A DNA stretch of 64,000 nt from Xanthomonas campestris pv. badrii (GTDB lineage Bacteria > Pseudomonadota > Gammaproteobacteria > Xanthomonadales > Xanthomonadaceae): assembly GCF_012848175.1 (NCBI RefSeq), contig NZ_CP051651.1:1736001-1800000 (forward strand), given 5' to 3'. Within the stretch, counting starts at the first letter, position 1, and each line of letters starts with the position of its first letter. Position numbers and translations under genes: made by a program. Positions 32,590-41,849 of the stretch are shown one piece after another. The notes beneath the pieces were generated by a model. The model worked only from the letters and a program-made list of their open reading frames with translations, did no database searches and was not told the origin of the DNA.

Positions 32590-34020
32590 TCAGCGCCCGT
32601 CGCGCAGGCGGCTGTGGCGATAGCCGTAGCCGAAATAGACCACCAGCCCGACCAGCGTCCACACCCCCATCAGCATCCAGTTGTGCAGGGTCATTGCCGA
32701 CAGCAAGGCAAGGCAGCTCAGCACACCGGCGATGCAGATCGGCCAGGCGAACGGAATGCGGAACGGACGCGGCAATTCCGGATGGGTGTAACGCAGGATC
32801 ATCACGCCGGCGCAGACGGCGGCGAAGGCGATCAGCGTGCCCATCGAGGTCAGCTCGCCCAGCACATCCAGCGGGAAGACGGCGGCCAGCAGTGCGATGC
32901 CCACACCGGTGATGACGGTATTGATATGCGGCGTGCGGTACTTGGGATGGATGCGGGTGAAGATCGACGGCAGCAGACCGTCGCGGGCGATGATCATGAA
33001 GATGCGCGGCTGGCCGATGATCATCACCAGCACCACCGACGACAACCCGATCAACGCGCCCACTTCCACCACCACGCGCAGCCAGGCCAGCTGCGGATGC
33101 GCGGCCACCGCCGTCACCACTGGCTCGTCGGTGCCCAGCAGGGTGTAGGGCACCAGGCCCGTCATCACCGCGGCCATGGCGATGTACAGCACGGTGCAGA
33201 TCACCAGCGACAGCATCATGCCGATCGGCAGATCGCGCTGCGGCCGGTGCGATTCCTGTGCCGCCACCGAGACCGCCTCGAAGCCGATGTAGGCGAAGAA
33301 CACCATCGCCGCGCCACGCAGCACACCTTCCATGCCGTACTTGCCCGGTGCTTCGTTGGCGGGGATGAAGGGATGCCAGTTGGCCGGGTCCACATACTTC
33401 CAGCCGGCCGCAATGACCAGGATGATCAGGCCGGTCTTGAGGATCACCATCGCCATGTTCATCGCCGACGATTTGCGGATGCCGACATAGCACAGCCAGG
33501 TCAGCAACAGCACGATGCCGGCGGCGGGCAGGTTGGCGATTGCACCGGTACGCTGCAGCTTGCCGTCCAGCGGCGCACTGACCAGGGCGGCAGGGAGATG
33601 GATGTTGAAATGCTCCAGCAGGCTGAGGAAATAGCCGGTCCAGCTGACCGCCACCGCAGAGGCCGAGACGCCGTATTCCAGCACCAGCATCCAGCCGATG
33701 AACCAGGCCGCCAGTTCGCCGAAGGTGGCGTAGGTATACGTATAGGCGCTGCCGGACACCGGCACCATCGCGGCGAACTCGGCGTAGGCCATCGCGCAGA
33801 ACGCGCAGCAGACTGCGGCCAGCACGAACGACAGCACGATCGCCGGGCCGGCATGGTCGGCCGCGGCCTGGCCGGTGATGACGAAAATGCCGCCGCCGAT
33901 CACCGCGCCGATGCCGAGTGCGGTCAGCCCCCACGGGCCGAGCGCGCGTTGCAGGCCCAGCCCGTCGGCCGCCTCATGGCTGGCGTGCGGGTGTTTGGTG
34001 GCCCAGAGTTGTTTGAGCAT
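32590..34020 (-). CDS. APC-superfamily amino acid permease
   Basis: A 476-residue inner-membrane protein with about 12 transmembrane helices. The N-terminal LTALGIGAVIGGGIFVITGQAA segment (first helix glycine motif of APC transporters), the EFAAMVPVSGSAYTYTYATFGE loop and FFAYIGFEAVSVAAQE are diagnostic of the cationic amino-acid transporter-like/YfnA subfamily. Substrate not determinable. It is a tandem paralog of the next gene; a terminator stands between them. Confidence 0.9.
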   Translation of the reverse strand: MLKQLWATKHPHASHEAADGLGLQRALGPWGLTALGIGAVIGGGIFVITGQAAADHAGPAIVLSFVLAAVCCAFCAMAYAEFAAMVPVSGSAYTYTYATFGELAAWFIGWMLVLEYGVSASAVAVSWTGYFLSLLEHFNIHLPAALVSAPLDGKLQRTGAIANLPAAGIVLLLTWLCYVGIRKSSAMNMAMVILKTGLIILVIAAGWKYVDPANWHPFIPANEAPGKYGMEGVLRGAAMVFFAYIGFEAVSVAAQESHRPQRDLPIGMMLSLVICTVLYIAMAAVMTGLVPYTLLGTDEPVVTAVAAHPQLAWLRVVVEVGALIGLSSVVLVMIIGQPRIFMIIARDGLLPSIFTRIHPKYRTPHINTVITGVGIALLAAVFPLDVLGELTSMGTLIAFAAVCAGVMILRYTHPELPRPFRIPFAWPICIAGVLSCLALLSAMTLHNWMLMGVWTLVGLVVYFGYGYRHSRLRDGR

Positions 34021-34062
34021 GGAGCGGTTCCGGCTTGGCGCTGCGCGCGATCGTTGAACGAG

Positions 34063-34086
34063 AAGACCGGCGCGGACGCCGGTCTT
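34063..34086 (-). terminator. Rho-independent terminator between the permease genes
   Basis: Perfect 9-bp stem AAGACCGGC (34063-34071) and GCCGGTCTT (34078-34086) with a 6-nt loop. It follows the stop codon of the upstream permease gene (34094-35575) on the minus strand. Short U-tract. Confidence 0.7.
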
Positions 34087-34093
34087 GGGAGGG

Positions 34094-35575
34094 TCAGGCC
34101 TTGCGGGCCAGACGGCTATGGTGGATGCCGTAGCCGAAATAAATGCACAGGCCGATCACGGTCCAGCCCACGAACACCTTCCAGTGTTCCTGGAAGGCCT
34201 GGAAGAACAGGAACAGGCAGGCCAGTGCGCCCAGCGGGCAGATCACCATTGCCAACGGCACCCGGAACGGACGTTCCAGCTCGGGCTTGGTGAAGCGCAG
34301 CACCATGACGCCGGCGCAGACGGTGGCAAAGGCGAGCAGGGTGCCCATCGAGACCAGTTCGCCCAGTACGTTCAACGGGATCATGCCGGCCAGCAGCGCG
34401 GCAACCACGCCGACGAAGAGCGTGCCGACGTAGGGCGTGTGGAACTTCGGATGCACCTTGCCGAACAGCTTGGGCATCAACCCGTCCTTGGCCATGGTGT
34501 AGAAAATGCGCGGCTGCGCCATCAGCATCACCAGCACCACCGAGGACAGGCCGGCGATCGCGCCGATCTCCACTGCAGTCTTGAGCCAGGTCAACTGCGG
34601 GTGCGCTTCCAGCGCGGTCGCCACCGGCTTGGCGGTGCCCAGCTGGGTGTAGGGCAGCAGCCCGGTCAGCACCGCACACACGATGATGTAGATCACCGTG
34701 CAGATCGCCAGCGACACCAGGATGCCGATCGGCATGTTCTTCTGCGGATCCTTGGTTTCGCCGGCCGAGGTCGAAACCGCGTCGAACCCGATGTAGGAGA
34801 AGAACACGATGGACGCCGCGCGGAACACCCCGTCCCAGCCGAACTGGCCCGGGCCGGTGTTTTCCGGGATGAAGGGGTGCCAGTTGGCCGGGTCGATATA
34901 GGCGATGCCGAAGCCGACGAACAGGCAGATCACCACCACCTTGATCGCCACCACGATCGCATTGGCGAACGCCGATTGGGTGACGCCGACATAGCACAGC
35001 ATGCTCACTGCAGCGACGATCAGCACTGCCGGCAGGTTGATGAGGTTGCCTGAGCTGACGAAGCCGTGTCCGTCCCAGGCCAGCGGCGCGCCTGCCAGTT
35101 CTGCCGGGAACGGCAGCCCGAGCGTGCCGGTCAGGAAGCTGATCAGATAGGCGGACCAGCCGACCGCGACGCTGGAGCCGGCAAACAGATATTCCAGCAC
35201 CAGGCACCAGCCGATGAACCAGGCGATGCCTTCGCCGAGCGTGGCGTATGAATACGAATAGGCGCTGCCGGAGACCGGCATCATCGCGGCGAATTCGGCG
35301 TAGCACAGTCCGGCGAAGGCACAGGCGATGCCGGCAAAGACGAAGGACAGCATCACCGCCGGGCCGGCATGGTTGGCCGCGGCCTGGCCGGTCAGCACGA
35401 AGATGCCGGCGCCGATCACTGCGCCGATGCCCAGCATGATCAGATGCTTGGCGGTGAGGGTCCGTTGCAGCGTGGCTTCACCCTTCAGGCTGCCTTCGAC
35501 CGGTTCGCCCGCATCCACGTGGCCAGCGGGCGCAATCGGTTTGACCCTCAACAGAGACTTCAGCATTCGGTACAT
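34094..35575 (-). CDS. APC-superfamily amino acid permease (paralog)
   Basis: A 493-residue integral membrane protein very similar along its length to its downstream neighbour (IGAVIGAGIFVLTGQAAANHAGPA; EFAAMMPVSGSAYSYSYATLGE; FFSYIGFDAVSTSAGE). It has an extra ~20-residue soluble N-terminus. The pair probably arose by tandem duplication and then diverged; each may take different amino acids. ATG 35575 gives the N-terminus MYRMLKSLLRVKP. Confidence 0.9.
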   Translation of the reverse strand: MYRMLKSLLRVKPIAPAGHVDAGEPVEGSLKGEATLQRTLTAKHLIMLGIGAVIGAGIFVLTGQAAANHAGPAVMLSFVFAGIACAFAGLCYAEFAAMMPVSGSAYSYSYATLGEGIAWFIGWCLVLEYLFAGSSVAVGWSAYLISFLTGTLGLPFPAELAGAPLAWDGHGFVSSGNLINLPAVLIVAAVSMLCYVGVTQSAFANAIVVAIKVVVICLFVGFGIAYIDPANWHPFIPENTGPGQFGWDGVFRAASIVFFSYIGFDAVSTSAGETKDPQKNMPIGILVSLAICTVIYIIVCAVLTGLLPYTQLGTAKPVATALEAHPQLTWLKTAVEIGAIAGLSSVVLVMLMAQPRIFYTMAKDGLMPKLFGKVHPKFHTPYVGTLFVGVVAALLAGMIPLNVLGELVSMGTLLAFATVCAGVMVLRFTKPELERPFRVPLAMVICPLGALACLFLFFQAFQEHWKVFVGWTVIGLCIYFGYGIHHSRLARKA

Positions 35576-35698
35576 CCCTAAGTGGCAAAGCCAAGGCGCT
35601 GGGGCCCGGGCGAAGGTGTGCGCCGCGTCCCGAAGGGACAGGCAAGCGGCCTACCTTGCCAAAGCTACACGCTCACGACAAGCACGTACGCAGCATGA

Positions 35699-36292
35699 AT
35701 GGCGATAATGGTCGCTTGGCCGATGGGCGACCGGGAACAACAAATGGTGGATGCAACCCTGCGGCAGCAACTGGCTGCCTACCGCACACGCTGGCCGGAC
35801 GAGGCCATGGTGGCCGAGCAGTTCGCACAGCTGCTGGACGATGCCACCAATCCGTTCGTGCGCGAGCGTGTCGAAGGTCATTTCACCGGCTCGGCCTGGG
35901 TGGTCAGTGCTGACGGCACACGCACCTTGTTGACCCATCACCGCAAGCTGCAGCGCTGGCTGCAACTGGGCGGGCACGCCGATGGCGACCGCGACCTGGC
36001 CCAGGTCGCGCTCCGCGAAGCGGAAGAAGAATCCGGTTTGCCTGGCCTGAGGCTGGCGGAAGCAGACCTATTCGATCTGGACCGCCACTGGATCCCGGCA
36101 CGCGGCGAGGTGGCAGGCCACTGGCACTACGACGCGCGCTACGTGGTGGTGGCCGGCGCGGACGAAGCCTTCCAGGTCAGCGAAGAATCGCTGGCCCTGG
36201 CGTGGCGCCCGATCGTCGAGTTGCTTGCAGAACCGGAGCTGGATCCGTCGCTGCGGCGCATGGCCGAGAAGTGGCTGGCCCGAGGCGTGTGA
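35699..36292 (+). CDS. NUDIX hydrolase
   Basis: A 197-residue NUDIX-fold enzyme. The box G-x5-E-x7-REUxEExGU is present as GGHADGDRDLAQVALREAEEESGL. Such enzymes hydrolyse nucleoside diphosphates linked to another moiety; the substrate is unknown. Start is uncertain: ATGs at 35699, 35723 and 35744 are in frame and none has a clear ribosome-binding site. The last 48 codons, stop and following palindromes are duplicated directly downstream. Confidence 0.88.
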   Translation: MAIMVAWPMGDREQQMVDATLRQQLAAYRTRWPDEAMVAEQFAQLLDDATNPFVRERVEGHFTGSAWVVSADGTRTLLTHHRKLQRWLQLGGHADGDRDLAQVALREAEEESGLPGLRLAEADLFDLDRHWIPARGEVAGHWHYDARYVVVAGADEAFQVSEESLALAWRPIVELLAEPELDPSLRRMAEKWLARGV

Positions 36293-36448
36293 TGGGGGCT
36301 GAGGGTGTGCGCCCTCATCCGCCCTGCGGGCACCTTCTCCCGCAAGCGGGAGAAGGGCAAGCGGGAGACCGATGACCTGCACTTCCTCCCTCCCGCAAGC
36401 GGGAGACCGTTCTTCTCCCGCTTGCGGGAGAAGGGGGCGCAAAACGCC
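36148..36448. repeat. Tandem duplication, copy 1 (NUDIX 3' end plus palindromes)
   Basis: A 301-bp unit from GGTGGCCGGCGCGGACGAAG through the NUDIX stop codon and a cluster of CTTCTCCCGC/GCGGGAGAAG palindromes. Copy 2 begins exactly at 36449. Confidence 0.85.
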
Positions 36449-36593
36449 GGTGGCCGGCGCGGACGAAGCCTTCGAAGTCAGCGAGGAATCGCTGGTCCTG
36501 GCGTGGCGCCCGATCGTCGAGCTGCTTGCAGACCCGGCACTGGATCCGTCGCTGCGGCGCATGGCCGAGAAGTGGCTGGCCCGAGGCGTGTGA
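36449..36593 (+). pseudogene. Duplicated 3' fragment of the NUDIX gene
   Basis: Encodes a second copy of the last ~48 residues (AGADEAFEVSEESLVLAWRP to KWLARGV), with mainly synonymous or conservative changes. It has no start codon or NUDIX box of its own, so it is a non-functional relic of the tandem duplication. Confidence 0.75.
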
Positions 36594-36736
36594 TGGGGGC
36601 TGAGGGTGTGCGCCATCATCCGCCCTGCGGGCACCTTCTCCCGCAAGCGGGAGAAGGGAGAAAGCGGGAGACCGATGACCTGCACTTTTTCTTCTCCCGC
36701 TTGCGGGAGAAGGTGGCGCAACGCGCCGGATGAGGG
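36449..36736. repeat. Tandem duplication, copy 2
   Basis: Repeats 36148-36448 with scattered substitutions and ends in a slightly different palindrome arrangement before CGCCGGATGAGGG. Confidence 0.85.
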
Positions 36737-36754
36737 CGCTCGTGCAACAACAGA

Positions 36755-37996
36755 TCAATACAAGACGCGCGTCCGCAAGGTGCCTTCGATCACCGCCAGG
36801 CCTTCCTTCAACGCGGTGGCCTGCGCTTCGCTGGCACTGACGTCGATCACCACGTAGCCGACCTTGGGGTCGGTGCGCAGGAACTGGCCGTCGATGTTGA
36901 CGTTGTGGCGCGAGAACAGTTCGTTGAGCTGCGACAGCACGCCCGGCACGTTGCGGTGGATGTGCAGCAGACGCAGGCTGTCGGGGTGCTCGGGCAGCGT
37001 CACTTCGGGGAAATTCACCGCCGACAAGGTGCTGCCGTTATCGCTGTAGCGCACCAGCTTGGCGGCGACCTCGACGCCGATATTGTCCTGCGCTTCCAGC
37101 GTGCTGCCGCCCACGTGCGGGGTCAGGATCACGTTGTCGTGTGCGGTCAACTTTGATTCGAACGCATCGCCGTTGCCCTTGGGCTCGATCGGGAACACGT
37201 CCACCGCCGCGCCGCCGATCTGGCCGGAAGTGAGCGCCGCATCCAGCGCGTCGATGTCGATGACGGTGCCGCGCGAGGCGTTGATCAGGTGCGCGCCAGG
37301 CTTCATGCGGGCAAGTTCGGCCGCGCCGATCATGTCCTTGGTCGACGGGGTTTCCGGTACGTGCAAGGTGACCACGTCCGAACGCGCCAGCAGGTCGTCC
37401 AGGTCGATGGCCGCACGTGCGTTGCCCAGCGACAACTTGGTTTCGATGTCGTGGAAGATCACCTGCATGCCCAACGATTCGGCCAGCACGCCGACCTGGG
37501 TGCCGATATGCCCGTAGCCGACGATGCCCAGCACCTTGCCGCGCGTTTCGTGGCTGCCGGCGGCCGACTTGGACCAACCGCCGCGGTGGCATTCGGCATT
37601 CTTCTGCGGGATGCCGCGCAGCAACAGGATCGCTTCGGCGATGACCAGTTCGGCCACGCTGCGGGTATTGGAGTAGGGCGCGTTGAACACCGGAATGCCG
37701 GCCAGCTCGGCCGCCTCCAGGTCCACCTGATTGGTGCCGATGCAGAAGCAGCCCACCGCGATCAGGCGCTTGGCGTGCGCCAGCACCTGCGCGCTCAGCT
37801 GCGTGCGCGAGCGGATGCCGACGATATGCGCCTCGGCGATGCGGGCGATCAACTCGTCTTCCGGCAACGACTTGGCGTGCAGTTCGATCTGCGAGTAACC
37901 GGCGGCGCGGAACACATCCACCGCGGTCGGGCTGATGCCTTCCAGCAACAGCACGCGGATGTCCTGCTTGGGAAACGAGGTTTTCTTCGGCGACAT
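36755..37996 (-). CDS. serA: D-3-phosphoglycerate dehydrogenase
   Basis: A 413-residue NAD-dependent dehydrogenase for the first step of serine synthesis. NAD-binding GIVGYGHIGTQVGVLAESLG, the RSRTQLSAQVL region, catalytic HVGGSTLEAQDNIG histidine and the C-terminal ACT domain (VPGVLSQLNELFSRHNVNIDGQFLRTD) are visible; the ACT domain suggests serine feedback. MSPKKTSFPKQDIRV at 37996 matches typical starts; the open frame upstream lies in the divergent promoter region. Divergent from a D-2-hydroxyglutarate dehydrogenase candidate. Confidence 0.95.
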   Translation of the reverse strand: MSPKKTSFPKQDIRVLLLEGISPTAVDVFRAAGYSQIELHAKSLPEDELIARIAEAHIVGIRSRTQLSAQVLAHAKRLIAVGCFCIGTNQVDLEAAELAGIPVFNAPYSNTRSVAELVIAEAILLLRGIPQKNAECHRGGWSKSAAGSHETRGKVLGIVGYGHIGTQVGVLAESLGMQVIFHDIETKLSLGNARAAIDLDDLLARSDVVTLHVPETPSTKDMIGAAELARMKPGAHLINASRGTVIDIDALDAALTSGQIGGAAVDVFPIEPKGNGDAFESKLTAHDNVILTPHVGGSTLEAQDNIGVEVAAKLVRYSDNGSTLSAVNFPEVTLPEHPDSLRLLHIHRNVPGVLSQLNELFSRHNVNIDGQFLRTDPKVGYVVIDVSASEAQATALKEGLAVIEGTLRTRVLY

Positions 37997-38205
37997 GGGG
38001 GAGCGCAATGCAGCAATCGGGTCGGCAACTATGCCAGATGGGGTGCCCGATGGGGTGCTCGCAACGCACTGTTCGCCGTCCTGCAGCCCTTGTGCCGCAA
38101 CGGTTTCAGCTGAATCCAACGTGCCGGTGGCGGCTGACGGTGCAGCTGGACGAGGCCGGCGCACGCTGGCAGGCTGTGCGGTTCCTATCTGCAGCGCCGC
38201 GTGCC

Positions 38206-39624
38206 ATGACCGATCCCCGCATCCTTTCGTTGCAACAGGCCGTGCCGGCGTTGCGTTTGAAGACCGAGCCGGCCGACCTGGAACATTACGGCCGCGACTG
38301 GACGCGCCGCTGGACGCCCAATCCGCTGGCCATTGCGCTGCCCGGGTCGGTGGAGGACGTGCAGGCCGTGGTGCGCTGGGCCAATGCGCACGGTGTGGCG
38401 GTGGTGCCCTCGGGCGGCCGCACCGGTTTGTCCGGTGGTGCGGTGGCGGCCAACGGCGAGCTGGTGCTGAGCCTGGAGCGCCTGAACAAGCCGCTGGACT
38501 TCAACGCGGTGGATCGCACGCTCACCGTGCAGGCGGGCATGCCGCTGGAGGCGGTGCACAACGCCGCACGCGAGCATGGCCTGATCTATCCGGTGGATTT
38601 CGCCGCGCGTGGTTCGTGCTCGATCGGCGGCAACATCGCCACCAATGCCGGCGGGATTCGCGTGATCCGGTATGGCAACACGCGCGAGTGGGTGGCTGGC
38701 CTGAAGGTGGTGACCGGCGCCGGCGAGCTGCTGGAGCTCAACAACGCATTGGTGAAAAATTCCAGCGGCTACGACTTCCGGCACCTGATGATCGGCTCCG
38801 AGGGCACGCTGGGCATCGTGGTCGAGGCGACCTTGCGGCTGACCGATCCACCGCCGCCCAGCAATGTGATGCTGCTGGCGCTGCCCTCGTTCGATGTGCT
38901 GATGCAGGTGTTTGCCGCTTTCCGCGCGCAGCTGCGTCTGGAAGCCTTTGAGTTCTTCACCGACCGCGCACTGGAACACGTGCTGGCGCATGGCGCGCAG
39001 GCGCCCTTCGCGCAGGTGCATCCGTACTACGTCGTCACCGAATTTGCCGCCGGCGATGCGACGCAGGAAGCGGCCGCGATGGCGGCGTTCGAGACCTGCA
39101 TGGAGCAGGGCTGGGTCAGCGATGGCGTGATCAGCCAGAGCGATGCGCAGGCGGCGCAGCTGTGGCGCCTGCGCGAAGGCATCACCGAGGCGCTGGCGCG
39201 CTATACGCCGTACAAGAACGACGTGTCGGTGCGGATCTCGGCAATGCCGGCATTCCTGGCCGAAACCCAGGCCTTGCTGCACGCGGCGTACCCGCATTTC
39301 GATGTGGTGTGGTTCGGCCATATCGGCGATGGCAACCTGCACATCAATGTGCTCAAGCCCGATGCCACCAGCCAGGCCGAGTTCGTGGCGGCCTGCGACC
39401 AGGTCACCAAGCTGCTGGCGCAGGCGCTGCAGCGCTTCGGCGGCAGCATCTCGGCCGAGCACGGCATCGGGTTGGTCAAGAAGCCGTATCTGTGGAGCAC
39501 GCGTTCCGGTGCGGAGATCGCATTGATGCGTGGCGTCAAACATGTACTCGACCCGCATCTTTTGCTGAATCCCGGCAAGCTGTTCGAGATGGACGACGCG
39601 CCTGGCAGTACGCACGCCGGTTAG
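38206..39624 (+). CDS. FAD-linked oxidase, probable D-2-hydroxyglutarate dehydrogenase
   Basis: A 472-residue flavoprotein of the GlcD/D-lactate dehydrogenase family. The FAD-binding PCMH domain shows VVPSGGRTGLSGGAV and GSCSIGGNIATNAGGIRV; the C-terminal half has WFGHIGDGNLHIN and the SISAEHGIGLVKK histidine motif. Its place beside serA matters: SerA reduces 2-oxoglutarate to D-2-hydroxyglutarate as a side reaction, and a paired D2HG dehydrogenase recycles it, as shown in Pseudomonas. Glycolate or D-lactate oxidase remain alternatives. Confidence 0.85.
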   Translation: MTDPRILSLQQAVPALRLKTEPADLEHYGRDWTRRWTPNPLAIALPGSVEDVQAVVRWANAHGVAVVPSGGRTGLSGGAVAANGELVLSLERLNKPLDFNAVDRTLTVQAGMPLEAVHNAAREHGLIYPVDFAARGSCSIGGNIATNAGGIRVIRYGNTREWVAGLKVVTGAGELLELNNALVKNSSGYDFRHLMIGSEGTLGIVVEATLRLTDPPPPSNVMLLALPSFDVLMQVFAAFRAQLRLEAFEFFTDRALEHVLAHGAQAPFAQVHPYYVVTEFAAGDATQEAAAMAAFETCMEQGWVSDGVISQSDAQAAQLWRLREGITEALARYTPYKNDVSVRISAMPAFLAETQALLHAAYPHFDVVWFGHIGDGNLHINVLKPDATSQAEFVAACDQVTKLLAQALQRFGGSISAEHGIGLVKKPYLWSTRSGAEIALMRGVKHVLDPHLLLNPGKLFEMDDAPGSTHAG

Positions 39625-39658
39625 TCTTCCGGAACCTTCACATGGAAACGACGCGCCG

Positions 39659-39952
39659 ATGATCCGCTCACTTGTGTTTTGTGCATTGACCCTGCTGCCG
39701 CTGGCGGCGTTCGCTTCCAGCTCGGCTGGCACCTCAGCCGGCGCCTCGTCGGCCGGGTCGTCCAACAGCAGCAGCTCCGGCGATGACAAGGTGGTGGCCG
39801 ATGCCCGCGAGGATGCCGCCGGCTTCGTCGCCAGCAATGGCGCCATTCGTGGCGCACGTCTGGAAGCGGCGCTGCTGCAGCTGCGCACGCGCAGCGATGC
39901 CGCGCGCCTGGCCAGCGACCTGGAACTGGCGCAGTCCATCCTGGCGCAGTGA
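39659..39952 (+). CDS. DUF2388-family small secreted protein
   Basis: A 97-residue protein with a signal peptide (IRSLVFCALTLLPLAAFA), a Ser/Gly/Ala-rich linker and a helical C-terminus DDKVVADAREDAAGFVASNGAIRGARLEAALLQLR typical of DUF2388. Function unknown. Its stop overlaps the GTG start of the DUF4105 gene, so the two are translationally coupled and probably act together in the envelope. Confidence 0.8.
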   Translation: MIRSLVFCALTLLPLAAFASSSAGTSAGASSAGSSNSSSSGDDKVVADAREDAAGFVASNGAIRGARLEAALLQLRTRSDAARLASDLELAQSILAQ

Positions 39953-41823
39953 GTCCACGCCGGCGCTGCGCTTGGTGGGTGGTCGTGGCGATCGCCGCGG
40001 CCGCACAGCTTGACGCCGCCGCCGCGCCGGTCTCGCAGATCGACATCGTGTCGTCGGTAGCGGGCCCGGCCGACCGCGCGGCCAGCGATGCGCTGGTGCA
40101 GCAGGTGGTGCGGCGCCTGCCACCGCGTTGGGTCGAGCGTTTGCAGGCGCCGGTCGCCTTGCAGTGGCGAGACGATCTGCCGGCCCAGGTGCATGGCCGT
40201 GCCATCGGTCAGCGCATTCTGCTCGACCGCGCCCTGTTGCAGGCATGGCGCGCGCAGCCGGACAGTGCGCGCGGTGATGTCACAGCACCGTCCACACGCG
40301 CCGTCATGGCGGCGCTGGTGCACGAGTTGGCGCATGTCCTCGACCGCGGCAGTGGCAGCGCCTTGTCGCGCGATCCGCGGTTGCGCGACCTGGCCGGCTG
40401 GCAGGTGCGGCCCTGGCGCATCGGACGCGGTGCCAACCGTTTCAGCGACCGCAGCCCTGACGACTATGAGCGTCGCAGCCCGGCCGAGTTTATCGCGGTC
40501 AATCTGGAACATTTCGTGCTGGACCCTGACTACGCCTGCCGGCGGCCGGCACTGGCGGCGTGGTTGTCGCAGCAGCTGGGTCCGCCGCAGGATGCCGCAC
40601 CGTGTACGCCGGCATTGCCGTATCTGCAGGCCGACAACGATGCCGGTGCGATGTCCTTGCTGACGCTGGACCCGGCGCGCGTCTATGCGGTGGACTACCT
40701 GCTCGCCGAGGGCAACGAACAGCCGATGAGCCGCTGGGGCCACAGCATGCTGCGGCTGGTGATCTGCGCGCCCGGCCGTGCGCCCGGGCCGGCGTGCCGG
40801 CTGGACCTGCAGTACCACCGCGTGCTGTCGTTCCGCGCCTTCGTTGGCGATGTGCAGATTTCCAGCTGGCGCGGGCTCACCGGCTCGTATCCCTCGCGCC
40901 TGTTCGTGCTGTCGTTGAACCAGGTGGTGGACGAATACACCAAGGTGGAATTGCGCGCCCTGTCGTCGGTGCCGTTGGCGTTGACACCGGCGGAGATCGC
41001 CGCGCTGCTCGCGCGTGCGGCGCAGGTGCACTGGAGTTACGACGGGCGCTATTACTTCGTCAGCAACAACTGTGCGGTGGAGACCTACAAGCTGCTGCAC
41101 GACGGCGTGCCGCGTCTGGCCGCCGCCAGCCTGTCGTCGATCACGCCGCGCGGCGTGCGCCAGCGCCTGCAACGCGCGGGCATTGCCGACATGGCCGTGC
41201 TGGACGATCACGCGCAGGCCACGCGTCAGGGCTATTACTTCGAATCGGCGGCCACGCATTACCAGGCCATGTTCGATGTACTCCGGCGTGGCCTGCCGGT
41301 GCCGCAGACCAGCGTGGCGCAGTGGCTGGATGCGGCGCCGCAGGCGCGCGCGCAGTGGTTCGATCGCGGCGGCCTGCGCGAAACCGCGGCGGCCTTGTTG
41401 CTGGAACAGGCCGCGTTGCGGCGCCAGGAGTTACTGGCGCGCGATGCCATCAAGCACCTGCTGCGTCCGGGTTCGGTCGAACTGGATACAGTGCAGGCGC
41501 AGCTGCAACAGTTGTTCGCCCGCCAAGCGCAGCTCAGTCACCCGGCGGCCTTGCTGGACGGTGACGGTTACGGGCTGCCGCAACCGAACGAACACGATCG
41601 CCTGATCGCGCAAGTGAAGCGGTCCAGTGCCGGGCTCGCCGATGGCTGGAAGCAGTTGCAGCACCAGGGCCGGCAACAGTTGCCACCACTGCTGCGCGAG
41701 CGGCTGACGCAAGGCGAGGCCAATGTGCAGCAGTTGCAGGCGCGACTGCGCGTGCTTGCGCGCGGTGATGCGGCCGCCGACAACGTGCCATCGGGCATGC
41801 GCACGCCGCTGCAGGTGCAATAG
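39949..41823 (+). CDS. DUF4105-family envelope protein with HExxH motif
   Basis: A 624-residue protein with an N-terminal hydrophobic export signal. An N-proximal region has HELAH (residues 125-129) and a downstream glutamate in AEFIAVNLEHF (about 180), the layout of a gluzincin-like zinc site. The middle is a DUF4105 domain: SRWGHSMLRLVICAPG, the DVQISSWRGLTGSYPSRLFV stretch and NNCAVETYKLL, with conserved His and Cys. DUF4105 includes the lipoprotein N-acyltransferase Lnb of Gram-positives, so acyl transfer is possible. The C-terminus is helical. GTG 39949 overlaps the DUF2388 stop. Confidence 0.8.
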   Translation: MSPRRRCAWWVVVAIAAAAQLDAAAAPVSQIDIVSSVAGPADRAASDALVQQVVRRLPPRWVERLQAPVALQWRDDLPAQVHGRAIGQRILLDRALLQAWRAQPDSARGDVTAPSTRAVMAALVHELAHVLDRGSGSALSRDPRLRDLAGWQVRPWRIGRGANRFSDRSPDDYERRSPAEFIAVNLEHFVLDPDYACRRPALAAWLSQQLGPPQDAAPCTPALPYLQADNDAGAMSLLTLDPARVYAVDYLLAEGNEQPMSRWGHSMLRLVICAPGRAPGPACRLDLQYHRVLSFRAFVGDVQISSWRGLTGSYPSRLFVLSLNQVVDEYTKVELRALSSVPLALTPAEIAALLARAAQVHWSYDGRYYFVSNNCAVETYKLLHDGVPRLAAASLSSITPRGVRQRLQRAGIADMAVLDDHAQATRQGYYFESAATHYQAMFDVLRRGLPVPQTSVAQWLDAAPQARAQWFDRGGLRETAAALLLEQAALRRQELLARDAIKHLLRPGSVELDTVQAQLQQLFARQAQLSHPAALLDGDGYGLPQPNEHDRLIAQVKRSSAGLADGWKQLQHQGRQQLPPLLRERLTQGEANVQQLQARLRVLARGDAAADNVPSGMRTPLQVQ

Positions 41824-41849
41824 CGAACCGGGCGACGGGAATGGGGCGC

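Noticed and set aside
32134..34293. 719-codon plus-strand open frame
   Set aside because: Antisense to the APC permease gene; His/Gln/Gly-rich composition typical of a shadow frame in high-GC DNA, with no domain.
38185..41259. 1024-codon minus-strand open frame
   Set aside because: Antisense to the FAD oxidase, DUF2388 and DUF4105 genes; low-complexity Arg/His/Gln composition.
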